Assembly (NCBI GenBank): GCA_963845895.1
Contig: CAWJTN010000001.1
Span: 310,001 to 374,000, forward strand
Direction of reading: 5' to 3'
Length of the DNA: 64,000 nucleotides
From: CAWJTN01 sp963845895
Lineage (GTDB): Bacteria; Patescibacteriota; Microgenomatia; UBA1406; GWC2-37-13
Shown here in pieces: positions 36,888 through 45,845 of this stretch. Numbering within the stretch: position 1 is the stretch's first letter; every line of letters starts with the position of its first letter. The notes beneath the pieces were generated by a model that was not told the DNA's origin, did not search any database, and saw only the letters and a program-made list of their open reading frames with translations. The translations under genes and the position numbers were made by a program.

Positions 36888-37625
36888 ATGAAAGGAGTAA
36901 TTCTGGCCGGTGGAATGGCAACGAGACTTCGTCCACTTACACTGGTAACCAATAAACATCTGCTTCCAATTTACAATAAACCAATGATTTATTATGCGTT
37001 GGAATCTATGTTGAAAGCAGGTGTCAGAGAAGTTCTAATAACCAGCTCTCCTGATCATTCAGGACATTATGCAAATCTTTTAAAAGCAGGTGAAGATTTT
37101 GGACTTAAACTTTATTATGCGGTCCAACAAAAACCAAGAGGAATCTCAAACGCAATCGCTCTCGCAGAAGAATTTGCGAGTAAAGAAAAAATTTTGGTTA
37201 TTCTTGGAGATAATATTTTTGACTCTAATAAATTAAAATCTGCGGCAGATAAATTTAAGTCTATTAAAAAAGGGGCTCTAATTTTTGGTGTAAAGATGCC
37301 GACGGAATCAAAACAATATGGGGTTATTGAGATGGATAAAAACGGAAAAGTTCTATCAATTGAAGAAAAACCTGAACATCCGAAATCTGATATAGCTCAA
37401 ACAGGTATATATATGTATGATAATAGAGTTTTTGATTTTATTAAAACTCTTAAACCTTCTGCAAGAGGTGAACTGGAAGTAACTGACCTCAACAATAAAT
37501 ATCTTAAAGAAGGTACTCTATCGTGTGAACTTTTAGACTGGTGGATCGATGCAGGCACATCCTACGACGAACTCTTAAGAGCTAACAACATGGTTGCTGA
37601 AAAAGTAAAAAAAGGAGAGTTATGA
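36888..37625 (+). CDS. rmlA: Glucose-1-phosphate thymidylyltransferase-like nucleotidyltransferase
   Basis: The 245-residue enzyme starts at ATG 36888 (MKGVILAGGMATRLRPLT); an in-frame ATG at 36810 would translate the palindromic repeat and is rejected. The N-terminal GGxxTRLxP loop binds the nucleotide, VILGDNIF (about 103-110) supplies the metal-binding Asp, and GVIEMDKNGKVLSIEEKPEHPKS gives the sugar-phosphate site. It is the short RmlA type. It makes dTDP-glucose for deoxysugars such as rhamnose, a likely substrate for the glycosyltransferases at the left end. GAGAGG about eight bases upstream may serve as SD. Confidence 0.85.
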   Translation: MKGVILAGGMATRLRPLTLVTNKHLLPIYNKPMIYYALESMLKAGVREVLITSSPDHSGHYANLLKAGEDFGLKLYYAVQQKPRGISNAIALAEEFASKEKILVILGDNIFDSNKLKSAADKFKSIKKGALIFGVKMPTESKQYGVIEMDKNGKVLSIEEKPEHPKSDIAQTGIYMYDNRVFDFIKTLKPSARGELEVTDLNNKYLKEGTLSCELLDWWIDAGTSYDELLRANNMVAEKVKKGEL

Positions 37626-38083
37626 AATTAAAAAATATTTTAATTTCACTTTGTCTATTAGCTATAGTTGGATTAATTTTGTTTTTATTTTCTCCTACTT
37701 GTGATCCTAGTTCAATTGGTTACTTACCCGGATCGGTTTGTAATAAATATATAGCAAAATGGCAATCTTATTTGTATAAAATAAAAAAGATTCCGCCAAA
37801 TAAAAATTTAAATTATGAAAAAGGGTTTATAATTATAAGTTTTCAGGAAGGAACAACCTATAAAGAAGCTAAAGATTTATTACAAAATTTAGGATTAAAT
37901 TTAGAAAATACTAACGGTTATTGGAAATCAATAAATTTTGTACCACATGAAAATACTATTTTAAAAAAAATTGATATCTTTAAAATAATGGTCCCGAATG
38001 GTGACGAAGATAAATTTATTAATCTAATAAAAAAATATTCTATTATTAACAATGCTGCGAAAAACTACGTTACTGCACTTTAA
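37622..38083 (+). CDS. Hypothetical membrane-anchored protein, inhibitor_I9-like outer domain
   Basis: The 153-residue protein has an N-terminal hydrophobic anchor (about 5-24) and a small outer domain. The pattern GFIIISFQEGTTYKEAKDLLQ, then KIMVPNGDEDKFINLIKKYSI, resembles the beta-alpha-beta prodomain fold of subtilases (I9/fervidolysin N-domain), but no peptidase is adjacent, so this is only a fold guess. It overlaps the rmlA stop by four bases and has a strong SD (GGAG, six to seven bases upstream of the ATG), so it is co-translated with rmlA. Confidence 0.5.
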   Translation: MKLKNILISLCLLAIVGLILFLFSPTCDPSSIGYLPGSVCNKYIAKWQSYLYKIKKIPPNKNLNYEKGFIIISFQEGTTYKEAKDLLQNLGLNLENTNGYWKSINFVPHENTILKKIDIFKIMVPNGDEDKFINLIKKYSIINNAAKNYVTAL

Positions 38084-38092
38084 AATTTCTGT

Positions 38093-38127
38093 TTGACTTT
38101 TGGGGGAATTTTTTAGACAATGAATAA
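38093..38127 (+). promoter_or_regulatory. Promoter for the small membrane-protein pair
   Basis: TTGACT (38093-38098), a 17-base spacer and GACAAT (38116-38121) are followed after six bases by the ATG at 38128, a leaderless layout with a good -35. Confidence 0.5.
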
Positions 38128-38391
38128 ATGGATCCTACACAATTACTTCTTAGCGTTGTTCTCACAGTAACAACAATTCTTTTGATAGTTGTTGGAATTC
38201 AGTTGGTGTTTGTGTTAAGAGAAATAAGAAAAACTCTAAGAAAAGTTAACGAAATAGTAGATGGATTTGAAAAAATGGGAGTATCTTTGGAACATAGCTT
38301 TTCGGAAATGACTGGATTTCTATCGGGCATTAAAACCTTATTTAAAATTGTTGATCTTCTTCATGCTAAAAAAAATGCCAAGTCAAAATGA
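38128..38391 (+). CDS. Small DUF948-like membrane protein
   Basis: The 87-residue protein has one N-terminal membrane helix (about 6-31) followed by an amphipathic helical tail with LREIRKTLRKVNEIVDGFEKM. This layout is common in DUF948/general-stress-type proteins of bacterial envelopes. The end overlaps the next gene. I cannot assign a function. Confidence 0.6.
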   Translation: MDPTQLLLSVVLTVTTILLIVVGIQLVFVLREIRKTLRKVNEIVDGFEKMGVSLEHSFSEMTGFLSGIKTLFKIVDLLHAKKNAKSK

Positions 38392-38719
38392 CCATAAAAC
38401 CGCCAACCTCTGGTTAGGATTTGCACTAGGTTCTATTTCAATAGGACTGCTCGCTTATTTTTTTGGAACAAAAAAAGGGCGACAGACTCTTAAAAAAATA
38501 TTAGACCTCACGGAAAATCTGGAAGAAAATATTGAAACAATTGCTGCAGAAGTTGAAAAATTAATGTCAGAAAAATCAGAGGAAATTAAGAAAGATTTAT
38601 CAGTTGAGATCTCAAAAGATAAACCTTTCATAGGAAATCTACTGGATAAGATGAAAATCTTAGTTCCCCACTCTGAAGAAAACCAGCAAAAAAAGTTTTT
38701 TGTAAGGGAAAAAAACTAA
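38375..38719 (+). CDS. YtxH-like small membrane protein
   Basis: Read from ATG 38375 (MPSQNDHKTANLWLGF) the protein has 114 residues; in-frame ATGs at 38348 and 38363 would extend it by a few residues inside the upstream gene. It has one membrane helix with a GSISIGLLAYFFGTKKGRQTLKK motif typical of YtxH-family proteins, then a charged coiled-coil tail (ENLEENIETIAAEVEKLMSEKSEE). It overlaps the previous gene and probably forms a pair with it. It is the last gene before the rpoB promoter. Confidence 0.6.
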   Translation: MPSQNDHKTANLWLGFALGSISIGLLAYFFGTKKGRQTLKKILDLTENLEENIETIAAEVEKLMSEKSEEIKKDLSVEISKDKPFIGNLLDKMKILVPHSEENQQKKFFVREKN

Positions 38720-38726
38720 TTTTCGC

Positions 38727-38755
38727 TTGACTTTTTTAATACTGTCGTGTATATT
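38727..38755 (+). promoter_or_regulatory. Canonical promoter of the rpoBC operon
   Basis: TTGACT (38727-38732), a 17-base spacer and TATATT (38750-38755) form the clearest sigma-70 promoter in the window. The predicted start near 38762 gives a leader of about 70 bases before rpoB, unlike the leaderless genes elsewhere. Confidence 0.65.
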
Positions 38756-38775
38756 TAACTTGATTTTTTTAATTC

Positions 38776-38799
38776 CCCTTATTCTTTAAGGGTTTTTTT
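38776..38799 (+). terminator. Terminator-like hairpin in the rpoB leader
   Basis: CCCTTA (38776-38781), a five-base loop and TAAGGG (38787-38792) are followed by seven T residues. It lies downstream of the rpoBC promoter and 33 bases upstream of the rpoB ATG, so it may act as an attenuator. Confidence 0.6.
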
Positions 38800-38831
38800 A
38801 TTGTTATAAAAAAATTGACCTTTCTATCCAG

Positions 38832-41800
38832 ATGACCAAAGCTCATTCATCTAGCTCTAACTCCCCAAAAAAAATCCTACTTGGGAAAGAAGAAAAAGAG
38901 CTAGAAAACTTTGATTTGATTGAAGTGCAAAAAAAATCCTGGGAAAAATTTATCAATATTGAACTGAAGGAAATATTAAATGAATTTTTCCCAATTGAAG
39001 ATTATACAGGTAAAAAGTTCGTTCTTTATTTTGAGAATGTATTTTTTGGGGAACCAAGATATCCTCTGGAACTTTGTCTTCAAAAGAAATTAACTTACGA
39101 TACACCAGTTTACTTGAAATTGAGACTTCTAAATAAAAAAACCGGTGTCGAAAGATCACAGGAAGTTTACTTTTTCAATCTTCCAAAAATGACCAGCAGA
39201 GGAACCTTTATTATTAATGGAATCGAGCGGGCAATCATAAATCAAATTGTCAGATCTCCAGGAGTTTACTTTACCGCAGAGATAGATAAAACAACTGGAT
39301 TAACTCTTTATAATGCGGAAATTAGACCATATATAGGGGCATGGCTCGATATAACATTAAATAAAAACGATCTTATTGAGATGAAGGTTAATAAGAAAAG
39401 AAAATTTCTTGCATCTGTTTTCTTAAGAACTTTTGAAGGCGAAAGTAATAACGAAATTCTATCTTATTTTCAAGATATTGACAAAGAGCTAATAGATAAG
39501 TATGTAACACCAACGCTAAAAAAAGATCAAACTAAAGATAAAGATGCAGCTGTATTGGAAATATATAGAAAGGTGAGACCAGGAGAGCCGCTTATACTAG
39601 ACAACGCTTATGAAACATTGCAAAATCTTTTCTTCAATCATAGAAGATATTCTTTAGCAAATGTGGGAAGATACAAGATTAACAAAAAATTAAACTTAGA
39701 TCTTGAAATTAACAAGGAAAACCATCTACTAACTAAAAAAGATGTCATCGAAACAATAAAGTATTTACTTAACCTAAGTAATAATAAAGGAAATTTTGAC
39801 GATATTGATCACCTTGGCAACCGACGTTTAAGAACTGTTGGAGAGCTTGTTAGTATGTACGGAATACGAGTAGGAATGGTAAGAGTTGAACGAGAAATCA
39901 AAGAAAGAATGAGTTTGGTTGCCGGAGAAACAAATATCTCTCCTTCACAAATAGTAAACTCGAAACCTTTAATTGTTGCAATAAATTCGTTTTATAGAAC
40001 CAGCCAGCTTTCAACAATTGTTGATCAAACAAATCCTTTATCAGAACTGGATAATTTAAGAAGAGTCACAGTTGGAGGTCCGGGTGGAATAGAGAAAGAG
40101 AGAGCTTCATTTTCTATTCGCGACATCTCCTCTTCACAATATGGAAGAATATGTCCAATTAGATCTCCGGAGGGTCCTAATATTGGAGTTGTAACTTACT
40201 TGGCTTTATATGCTCGTGTAAATAAATACGGATTCATAGAAACGCCTCTTAGGAAATTAATTAAGGAAAAAAGAGGAGAGAGAACGAAAGTAAGGCTATC
40301 TGATGAAATTGTTTATCTTCAATCAGACGACGAGGAACAATACTACATAACTTCAAATAGCATAAATATTGACAAAAACAATATTATAACAGACGAACAT
40401 GCTGTTTGTAGGCATGCTGGAGATATCGTTGAGGTAACTTCTGATAAACTCGATTTCATTGATGTATCTCCAAGACAAGTTGTGGGGGCTTCAGCTGGTC
40501 TTATCCCTTTCTTGCAAAACGATGACGCTTCAAGAGCATTGATGGGCACTCACATGCAATGTCAAGCGGTTCCTTTAGTAAGACCTAAAGCTCCTATCGT
40601 TGGAACTGGATTAGAGAAGAAAATAAGCTCAGCACTCAACAGAACTGTTTTTGCAAAAGAAGATTCTGTTGTGGAATATATCGATGCTAAAAAAGTAATT
40701 TTGAAAGGGAAAAGTGGAAAAGAATATTCATATACTTTAGATAGATTCATAAAGACAAACAAAGATGTTGTTTTTGATCAAAAACCAATTGTTGAGCCTA
40801 AACAAAAAGTTAAAAAGGGTGATGTCATTATTGATGGTCCTTCAACTGATGGCGGAGAATTAGCTTTGGGTCAAAACTTAGTTGTAGCTTATACTTCTTT
40901 AAACGGTCTCGGATACGAAGATGGATTTGTCATCTCTGAAAGACTGGTTAAGGAAGATGTCCTGACCTCAATTACTTCTGAAGAATTTATTGCAGATTTA
41001 GTTGATACAAAATTGGGTCCGGAGGAATTGACTCGAGATATTCCTAACGTTAGAGAGGAAGTTCTTCAAAACTTAGACAAAGATGGATTGGTTATAACTG
41101 GGACAAACGTTCAGGGAGGAGATATCTTGGTTGGTAAGGTTGCTCCTAAAGGTGAAAAAGAATTGACAGCTGAAGAAAGATTATTAAGAGCAATTTTTGG
41201 AGAAAAAGCTAAAGATGTTAAAGATACGTCACTTCGTGTGCCTTATGGTAAAAAAGGCTCTGTTGTTAATCTTGAAGTAATCGATTCAAAAAAAGATCCG
41301 AATGAACTGGAACCAAGCGTTTTAAAAAGAATCATTGTAACTACAGCACAACTTAGAAAAATTTCAGTAGGTGATAAACTTGCAGGAAGACATGGAAATA
41401 AAGGTGTCATTTCAAAAATATTACCAGAATGGGATATGCCTCATTTGGAAGATGGAACACCCGTAGACGTTATTTTGTCTCCGCTTTCAATCCTCTCAAG
41501 AATGAACCTTGGTCAATTATTTGAAACTTTATTCGGAATTATCGCTAAATATAATAATAATGAAATTAATGTTCCTGTTTTTGAAAAAATAAAAGAAGAA
41601 TTTATAACATCAGAACTCAAAAAACTTGGACTTCCGATTGATGGAAAAGTAACACTTTATGACGGAATGACTGGACAAGCTTATGAAAAGAAAGTCTTCG
41701 TTGGAGTCGGTTACATAATGAAACTCATTCATATGGTGGAAGATAAATTTCATGCACGATCGGTTGGACCATACTCGCTGGTAACTCAACAGCCACTCGG

Positions 41801-42047
41801 AGGTAAATCGCAAATGGGCGGGCAAAGATTTGGAGAAATGGAAGTCTGGGCACTTGAGACTCACAGAGTTCCATATACGCTACAAGAGATGTTGACAATT
41901 AAAAGTGATGACGTAAGAGGAAGAACTAAAGCTTTTGAGTCGATTATTAAAAATATTGATATTCCTCAATCCAACGTACCTGAGTCATTTCATGTGCTTA
42001 TTAAGGAACTAAATGCTTTAGGATTAGCAATTGATTACATTAAATAA
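38832..42047 (+). CDS. rpoB: RNA polymerase beta subunit
   Basis: The 1071-residue subunit has the usual order: N-terminal lobe, FIINGIERAIINQIVRSPG, the rifampicin pocket with SQLSTIVDQTNPLSELDNLRR and then RICPIRSPEGPNIGVV (about 437-452), the GHALMGTHMQ-like DASRALMGTHMQCQAVPL, and the C-terminal RHGNKGVISKILPEWDMP, DGTPVDVILSPL and QPLGGKSQMGGQRFGEMEVWALE. In the pocket, the position next to SQL is Thr-containing but otherwise normal. Its stop at 42045-42047 is immediately followed by rpoC. It forms the catalytic core with rpoC and is expressed from the promoter at 38727. Confidence 0.97.
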   Translation: MTKAHSSSSNSPKKILLGKEEKELENFDLIEVQKKSWEKFINIELKEILNEFFPIEDYTGKKFVLYFENVFFGEPRYPLELCLQKKLTYDTPVYLKLRLLNKKTGVERSQEVYFFNLPKMTSRGTFIINGIERAIINQIVRSPGVYFTAEIDKTTGLTLYNAEIRPYIGAWLDITLNKNDLIEMKVNKKRKFLASVFLRTFEGESNNEILSYFQDIDKELIDKYVTPTLKKDQTKDKDAAVLEIYRKVRPGEPLILDNAYETLQNLFFNHRRYSLANVGRYKINKKLNLDLEINKENHLLTKKDVIETIKYLLNLSNNKGNFDDIDHLGNRRLRTVGELVSMYGIRVGMVRVEREIKERMSLVAGETNISPSQIVNSKPLIVAINSFYRTSQLSTIVDQTNPLSELDNLRRVTVGGPGGIEKERASFSIRDISSSQYGRICPIRSPEGPNIGVVTYLALYARVNKYGFIETPLRKLIKEKRGERTKVRLSDEIVYLQSDDEEQYYITSNSINIDKNNIITDEHAVCRHAGDIVEVTSDKLDFIDVSPRQVVGASAGLIPFLQNDDASRALMGTHMQCQAVPLVRPKAPIVGTGLEKKISSALNRTVFAKEDSVVEYIDAKKVILKGKSGKEYSYTLDRFIKTNKDVVFDQKPIVEPKQKVKKGDVIIDGPSTDGGELALGQNLVVAYTSLNGLGYEDGFVISERLVKEDVLTSITSEEFIADLVDTKLGPEELTRDIPNVREEVLQNLDKDGLVITGTNVQGGDILVGKVAPKGEKELTAEERLLRAIFGEKAKDVKDTSLRVPYGKKGSVVNLEVIDSKKDPNELEPSVLKRIIVTTAQLRKISVGDKLAGRHGNKGVISKILPEWDMPHLEDGTPVDVILSPLSILSRMNLGQLFETLFGIIAKYNNNEINVPVFEKIKEEFITSELKKLGLPIDGKVTLYDGMTGQAYEKKVFVGVGYIMKLIHMVEDKFHARSVGPYSLVTQQPLGGKSQMGGQRFGEMEVWALETHRVPYTLQEMLTIKSDDVRGRTKAFESIIKNIDIPQSNVPESFHVLIKELNALGLAIDYIK

Positions 42048-42048
42048 A

Positions 42049-42795
42049 ATGGACAATCAAGAATTAGTAGATTTTTCAGGTTTGAGAATTAGCTTAGGTT
42101 CTCCTGAGGCTATATTAAGCTGGTCACATGGAGAGGTTACCAAACCAGAAACTATAAACTACAGAACTTTTAGAGCAGAAAAAGATGGGCTTTTTGATGA
42201 AAGAATTTTTGGTCCAACAAAAGACTACGAATGTTACTGTGGCAAATATAAAAGGATTAGATACAAAGGAATTGTTTGTGATCGCTGCGGAGTAGAAATA
42301 ACAACATCTGCAGTAAGAAGAGAAAGGATGGGACATATCAAATTAGCTTCTCCTATTGCACATATTTGGTATTTTAAAGGTCCCTCTTCAGTATTAAGCA
42401 CTATTCTGGATATTCCACCTCAATCACTGGAACGAATAATTTATTATGCCTTGTACCTTGTTAAAAATCTTGATAAAGAAAAACAAAAACAATCTATAAA
42501 AATAATCGAAGAGGAAAAAAAGAAAGAGATAGAGGAACTAGCGAAAGAGAATAATCTAGAAAAAGAAAAAGTGGAAGAGGAATTTAAAAAACAGAAAGGA
42601 GATGTAGACAAAAAAATTTCTAATAAGGAACAAAGGGAAATCACGAAACAAGAGATAGATTTTAAAGAACGAGAGCAACTAAAACTTTTATCAGATAAGT
42701 TTATCGAGCAAAAGGCTCAAAAGGTTTCCTTTTTTGATAGGCTTATTAAACTCCTAAGAACAATTAAAATCTTCAGATACCTTGGAAGAAGATGA
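42049..42795 (+). CDS. rpoC: RNA polymerase beta-prime subunit, N-terminal fragment
   Basis: This 248-residue piece starts at ATG 42049 (MDNQELVDFSGLRISLGSPE), one base after the rpoB stop; an in-frame ATG at 42031 overlaps rpoB and is less likely. It contains the zinc-binding CYCGKYKRIRYKGIVCDRCG (about 64-83), the clamp segment RMGHIKLASPIAHIWYFKG and a charged coiled coil (about 140-225). The frame then breaks: the expected continuation TLEEDDYLYLKDKG lies in the next frame, after a shift between 42758 and 42776. The stop TGA at 42793 follows. The remainder of rpoC is at 42834. Confidence 0.85.
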   Translation: MDNQELVDFSGLRISLGSPEAILSWSHGEVTKPETINYRTFRAEKDGLFDERIFGPTKDYECYCGKYKRIRYKGIVCDRCGVEITTSAVRRERMGHIKLASPIAHIWYFKGPSSVLSTILDIPPQSLERIIYYALYLVKNLDKEKQKQSIKIIEEEKKKEIEELAKENNLEKEKVEEEFKKQKGDVDKKISNKEQREITKQEIDFKEREQLKLLSDKFIEQKAQKVSFFDRLIKLLRTIKIFRYLGRR

Positions 42796-42833
42796 TTATC
42801 TGTACTTAAAAGATAAAGGGTGCTGAACAATTT

Positions 42834-45800
42834 ATGGACGTTGGGATGGGTTCTGAAATCGTTTTTGAAATTTTGACGTCTTTTGATTTAAATAAAAAAT
42901 ATGCAGAGGTCTTAAAAGAATTAAATGAAGCTAAAGGTGAAAGAAGAAATAAACTTCTTAAAAAAGTAAGAGTTTTAGAATCTTTTATTAAAGCCAATAT
43001 ATCTCCAAAATGGATGATATTAACTGTCCTTCCTGTTATTCCTCCAGATTTAAGACCAGTCGTACAACTTCCAGGAGGAAAATTTGCTACTTCTGATCTT
43101 AATGATTTTTATAGAAGAGTCATAAATAGAAATAATCGTTTAAAACAGCTAATAGATTTAGGTGCTCCCGAAATAATCTTGAGAAATGAAAAAAGAATGT
43201 TACAGGAAGCAGTGGATTCTTTAATCGACTTGCAAAAATCAAGAGGAAGAGCAAGAACTCAAGGAGCAGCTTCTAAAATTCAGAAATCCTTATCCGATAT
43301 TTTAAGAGGAAAACAGGGTCGTTTTAGACAAAATCTTTTAGGAAAAAGAGTCGATTATTCTGGAAGATCTACCATCATCGTTGGTCCTGAACTTAAATTG
43401 TATCAATGTGGACTACCAAAAGAAATGGCGCTAGAACTATTTAAACCATTTCTTTTACATCAAATCATTGTAAGAGGTTTAGCTCCGAATATAAAAAGCG
43501 CAAAAAATTTCCTGGAAAAGAAAGAACCAATCGTTTATGACATATTGGAGGAAATATCTAAGAATCACCCAGTGCTTTTGAATAGAGCTCCTACTCTTCA
43601 TAAATTATCGATCCTTGGATTCTATCCGGTATTAACAGATTCTTATGCCATCCAACTTCATCCAACGGTTTGTGCAGGTTACAATGCAGATTTCGATGGA
43701 GATGCGATGGGAGTATTCTTACCATTATCAAAAAATGCGATCGAAGAGGTCAAAAATAGAATGCTGCCTTCACATAATTTACTTAAACCTGCAGACGGAA
43801 CTCCAATAGTGTTACCAAATAAAGAGATGGCTTTAGGTTGTTATTACATTACAACATTTGATGCTACTTATCAAAATAGAAAAGATGAAGACCATCATTA
43901 TTTTACAGATGTTGATGAAGCCACAATGGCTTATCAATTCAAAAAAATAATGCTTAGAGAACCGATATTTTTGAAGATTGACAGAAAACTTTTGAAAACT
44001 TCTATTGGAAGAGTTATCTTCAACCTTGCATTGCCAAAAGAACTTAGATTTATAAATCAAGAAATGAAATTTTCGACATTGAAACAAACCGTAATGAAAG
44101 CAATGAAAATACTCGGAAATGAGGAAGTTGGTAATCTGATCGATAAACTTAAGGAAATCGGTTTTTGGGGTGCTACGATAGCAGGTGGACTTTCTTTTTC
44201 GGTTTTTGATTGCAAAATAATTGAGGAAAAAAGTGAAATTTTGAATCAAGTCGAGAAAGAAGTAGAAAAAGTTGAAAAAAATTATCGTCAGGGACTCTTA
44301 ACTCTTGAAGAAAAGAAACGCTACACTAATAAACTTTGGATTGAAACAACAGAAAAATTAGCAGATATGACCTGGGCATCTCTTGATGAAGAAAATCCAG
44401 TAAAGATTGCTATTAAATCAGAAGGTCCAAGGGCTTCTCGAGAACAACTTAAGCAACTTTCAGCAATTAAGGGATTGGTAGTTGATCCATTGGGAAAAAT
44501 AATCGAGGTACCTACAAAGTCAAACTACCGTGAGGGTTTATCAATATTTGAATATGTTATTTCCGCCAGGGGTGCAAGAAAAGGTCTTACGGATTCTGCT
44601 CTAAAGACAGCCGATGCTGGTTATCTAACTCGTCGTCTAGTCGATGTTGCACATGACATGATCGTAAAAGAGGAAGACTGCAATACTCAAGAAGGTTTGA
44701 TTATAAGTCTTACTGACTCTAGGGGAGAAAAATTTAGAGAAAGAATTAAAGGTCGCTTTCTAGCAAAAGACTTACATGCAGATAGTAAACAACTCGTAAT
44801 GAAAGCCGGTGAACTGATCGATGAAGACAAAATTTCTCTTATAGAAAAGGAACAGATCAAAAAAGTAGTAGTAAGATCGGCACTTTATTGTCAATCAAAA
44901 TATGGCATTTGCCAAAAATGTTATGGTGTAGATTTGTCAATAAATAGAATTGTAGAGATTGGTGTACCTGTAGGAGTCATCGCAGCCCAATCAATTGGTG
45001 AGCCTGGAACACAGCTTACGATGAGAGTGAGACATTTCGGAGGAATTGTTATTTCAGATGTTACTCAAGGTTTACCAAGAGTAGAAGAACTTTTTGAAAC
45101 AAGAACTCCAAAAATAGTTTCGCCTATTGTCGAAAAGGATGGAAAAGTATCAATACAGGAAGACACGGAAAAAGAAGTATATACTGTAAAAGTAATCTCT
45201 ACTGATAATAAAACTCCTCCACATGAGCAGGAATTTATAATTCCAATGTCACAGAAACTTAAAGTTAAAGATGGAGAACTTGTAACTTCAGGGACTCCCC
45301 TATCAGAAGGTTATCTTAATGTCAGGGATATTTTAACAATAAAAGGTTTACGTGCTGCACAACTTTATCTTTTAGATGAGGTCCAAAGAGTTTATGAATC
45401 ACAAGGGATTACTATTCATGATAAACATTTTGAAGTAATTATTAGAAAAATGAGTGATAAAGTAATTTTAGAAGATGAGGGAGATACACCATTTATTAAA
45501 GACGAAGTGGTCTCAAAGATTAGATTTGAGGAGGAAAATAAAAAGATTCTTGCACAGGGTGGAAAACCAGCAATAGGCAAAGTTTCAATCCTTGGTATAA
45601 CCCGTGCAGCTATCTATACCGATTCTTGGTTATCTGCTGCCTCTTTTGAGCAAACAACTAATGTATTGAGTTCAGCGGCAATCAAGGGACAGATAGATTA
45701 CTTGTTAGGCTTAAAAGAAAATGTTATAATTGGCAGATTGATACCCGTAACGAAAGAATTAATTGAGAAATATTACGGTCGATTTTTAAATAAATATGCC

Positions 45801-45845
45801 TACAATCAACCAACTAATCAAAAGAAAGAGACAAAAAAGGACTAA
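42834..45845 (+). CDS. rpoC: RNA polymerase beta-prime subunit, main fragment
   Basis: The 1003-residue piece begins in the conserved segment (E)FMDVGMGSEIVFEIL and holds the rest of the subunit: MILTVLPVIPPDLRPVVQLPGG, the catalytic NADFDGDAMGVFLP with three metal-binding aspartates (43684-43725), the bridge/trigger-loop region VVDPLGKIIEVPTKSNYREGL and the C-terminal zinc site with YCQSKYGICQKCYG. GTQLTMRVRHFGG is also intact. An ATG at 42834 could in principle start it separately. It is in a different frame from the N-terminal piece because of two +1 shifts in about 60 bases. Its last 50 bases overlap the start of rpsL. Confidence 0.9.
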   Translation: MDVGMGSEIVFEILTSFDLNKKYAEVLKELNEAKGERRNKLLKKVRVLESFIKANISPKWMILTVLPVIPPDLRPVVQLPGGKFATSDLNDFYRRVINRNNRLKQLIDLGAPEIILRNEKRMLQEAVDSLIDLQKSRGRARTQGAASKIQKSLSDILRGKQGRFRQNLLGKRVDYSGRSTIIVGPELKLYQCGLPKEMALELFKPFLLHQIIVRGLAPNIKSAKNFLEKKEPIVYDILEEISKNHPVLLNRAPTLHKLSILGFYPVLTDSYAIQLHPTVCAGYNADFDGDAMGVFLPLSKNAIEEVKNRMLPSHNLLKPADGTPIVLPNKEMALGCYYITTFDATYQNRKDEDHHYFTDVDEATMAYQFKKIMLREPIFLKIDRKLLKTSIGRVIFNLALPKELRFINQEMKFSTLKQTVMKAMKILGNEEVGNLIDKLKEIGFWGATIAGGLSFSVFDCKIIEEKSEILNQVEKEVEKVEKNYRQGLLTLEEKKRYTNKLWIETTEKLADMTWASLDEENPVKIAIKSEGPRASREQLKQLSAIKGLVVDPLGKIIEVPTKSNYREGLSIFEYVISARGARKGLTDSALKTADAGYLTRRLVDVAHDMIVKEEDCNTQEGLIISLTDSRGEKFRERIKGRFLAKDLHADSKQLVMKAGELIDEDKISLIEKEQIKKVVVRSALYCQSKYGICQKCYGVDLSINRIVEIGVPVGVIAAQSIGEPGTQLTMRVRHFGGIVISDVTQGLPRVEELFETRTPKIVSPIVEKDGKVSIQEDTEKEVYTVKVISTDNKTPPHEQEFIIPMSQKLKVKDGELVTSGTPLSEGYLNVRDILTIKGLRAAQLYLLDEVQRVYESQGITIHDKHFEVIIRKMSDKVILEDEGDTPFIKDEVVSKIRFEEENKKILAQGGKPAIGKVSILGITRAAIYTDSWLSAASFEQTTNVLSSAAIKGQIDYLLGLKENVIIGRLIPVTKELIEKYYGRFLNKYAYNQPTNQKKETKKD

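Noticed and set aside
42049..45845. rpoC as a natural two-gene split like that of cyanobacteria
   Set aside because: The cyanobacterial split lies after the catalytic NADFDGD region. Here the break is far upstream, and conserved residues are present in the wrong frame between the pieces, which points to base insertions.
42049..45845. UGA recoded as glycine (as in Gracilibacteria/SR1)
   Set aside because: TGA ends several genes at sensible places and an intact RF2 is encoded, so UGA is a stop.
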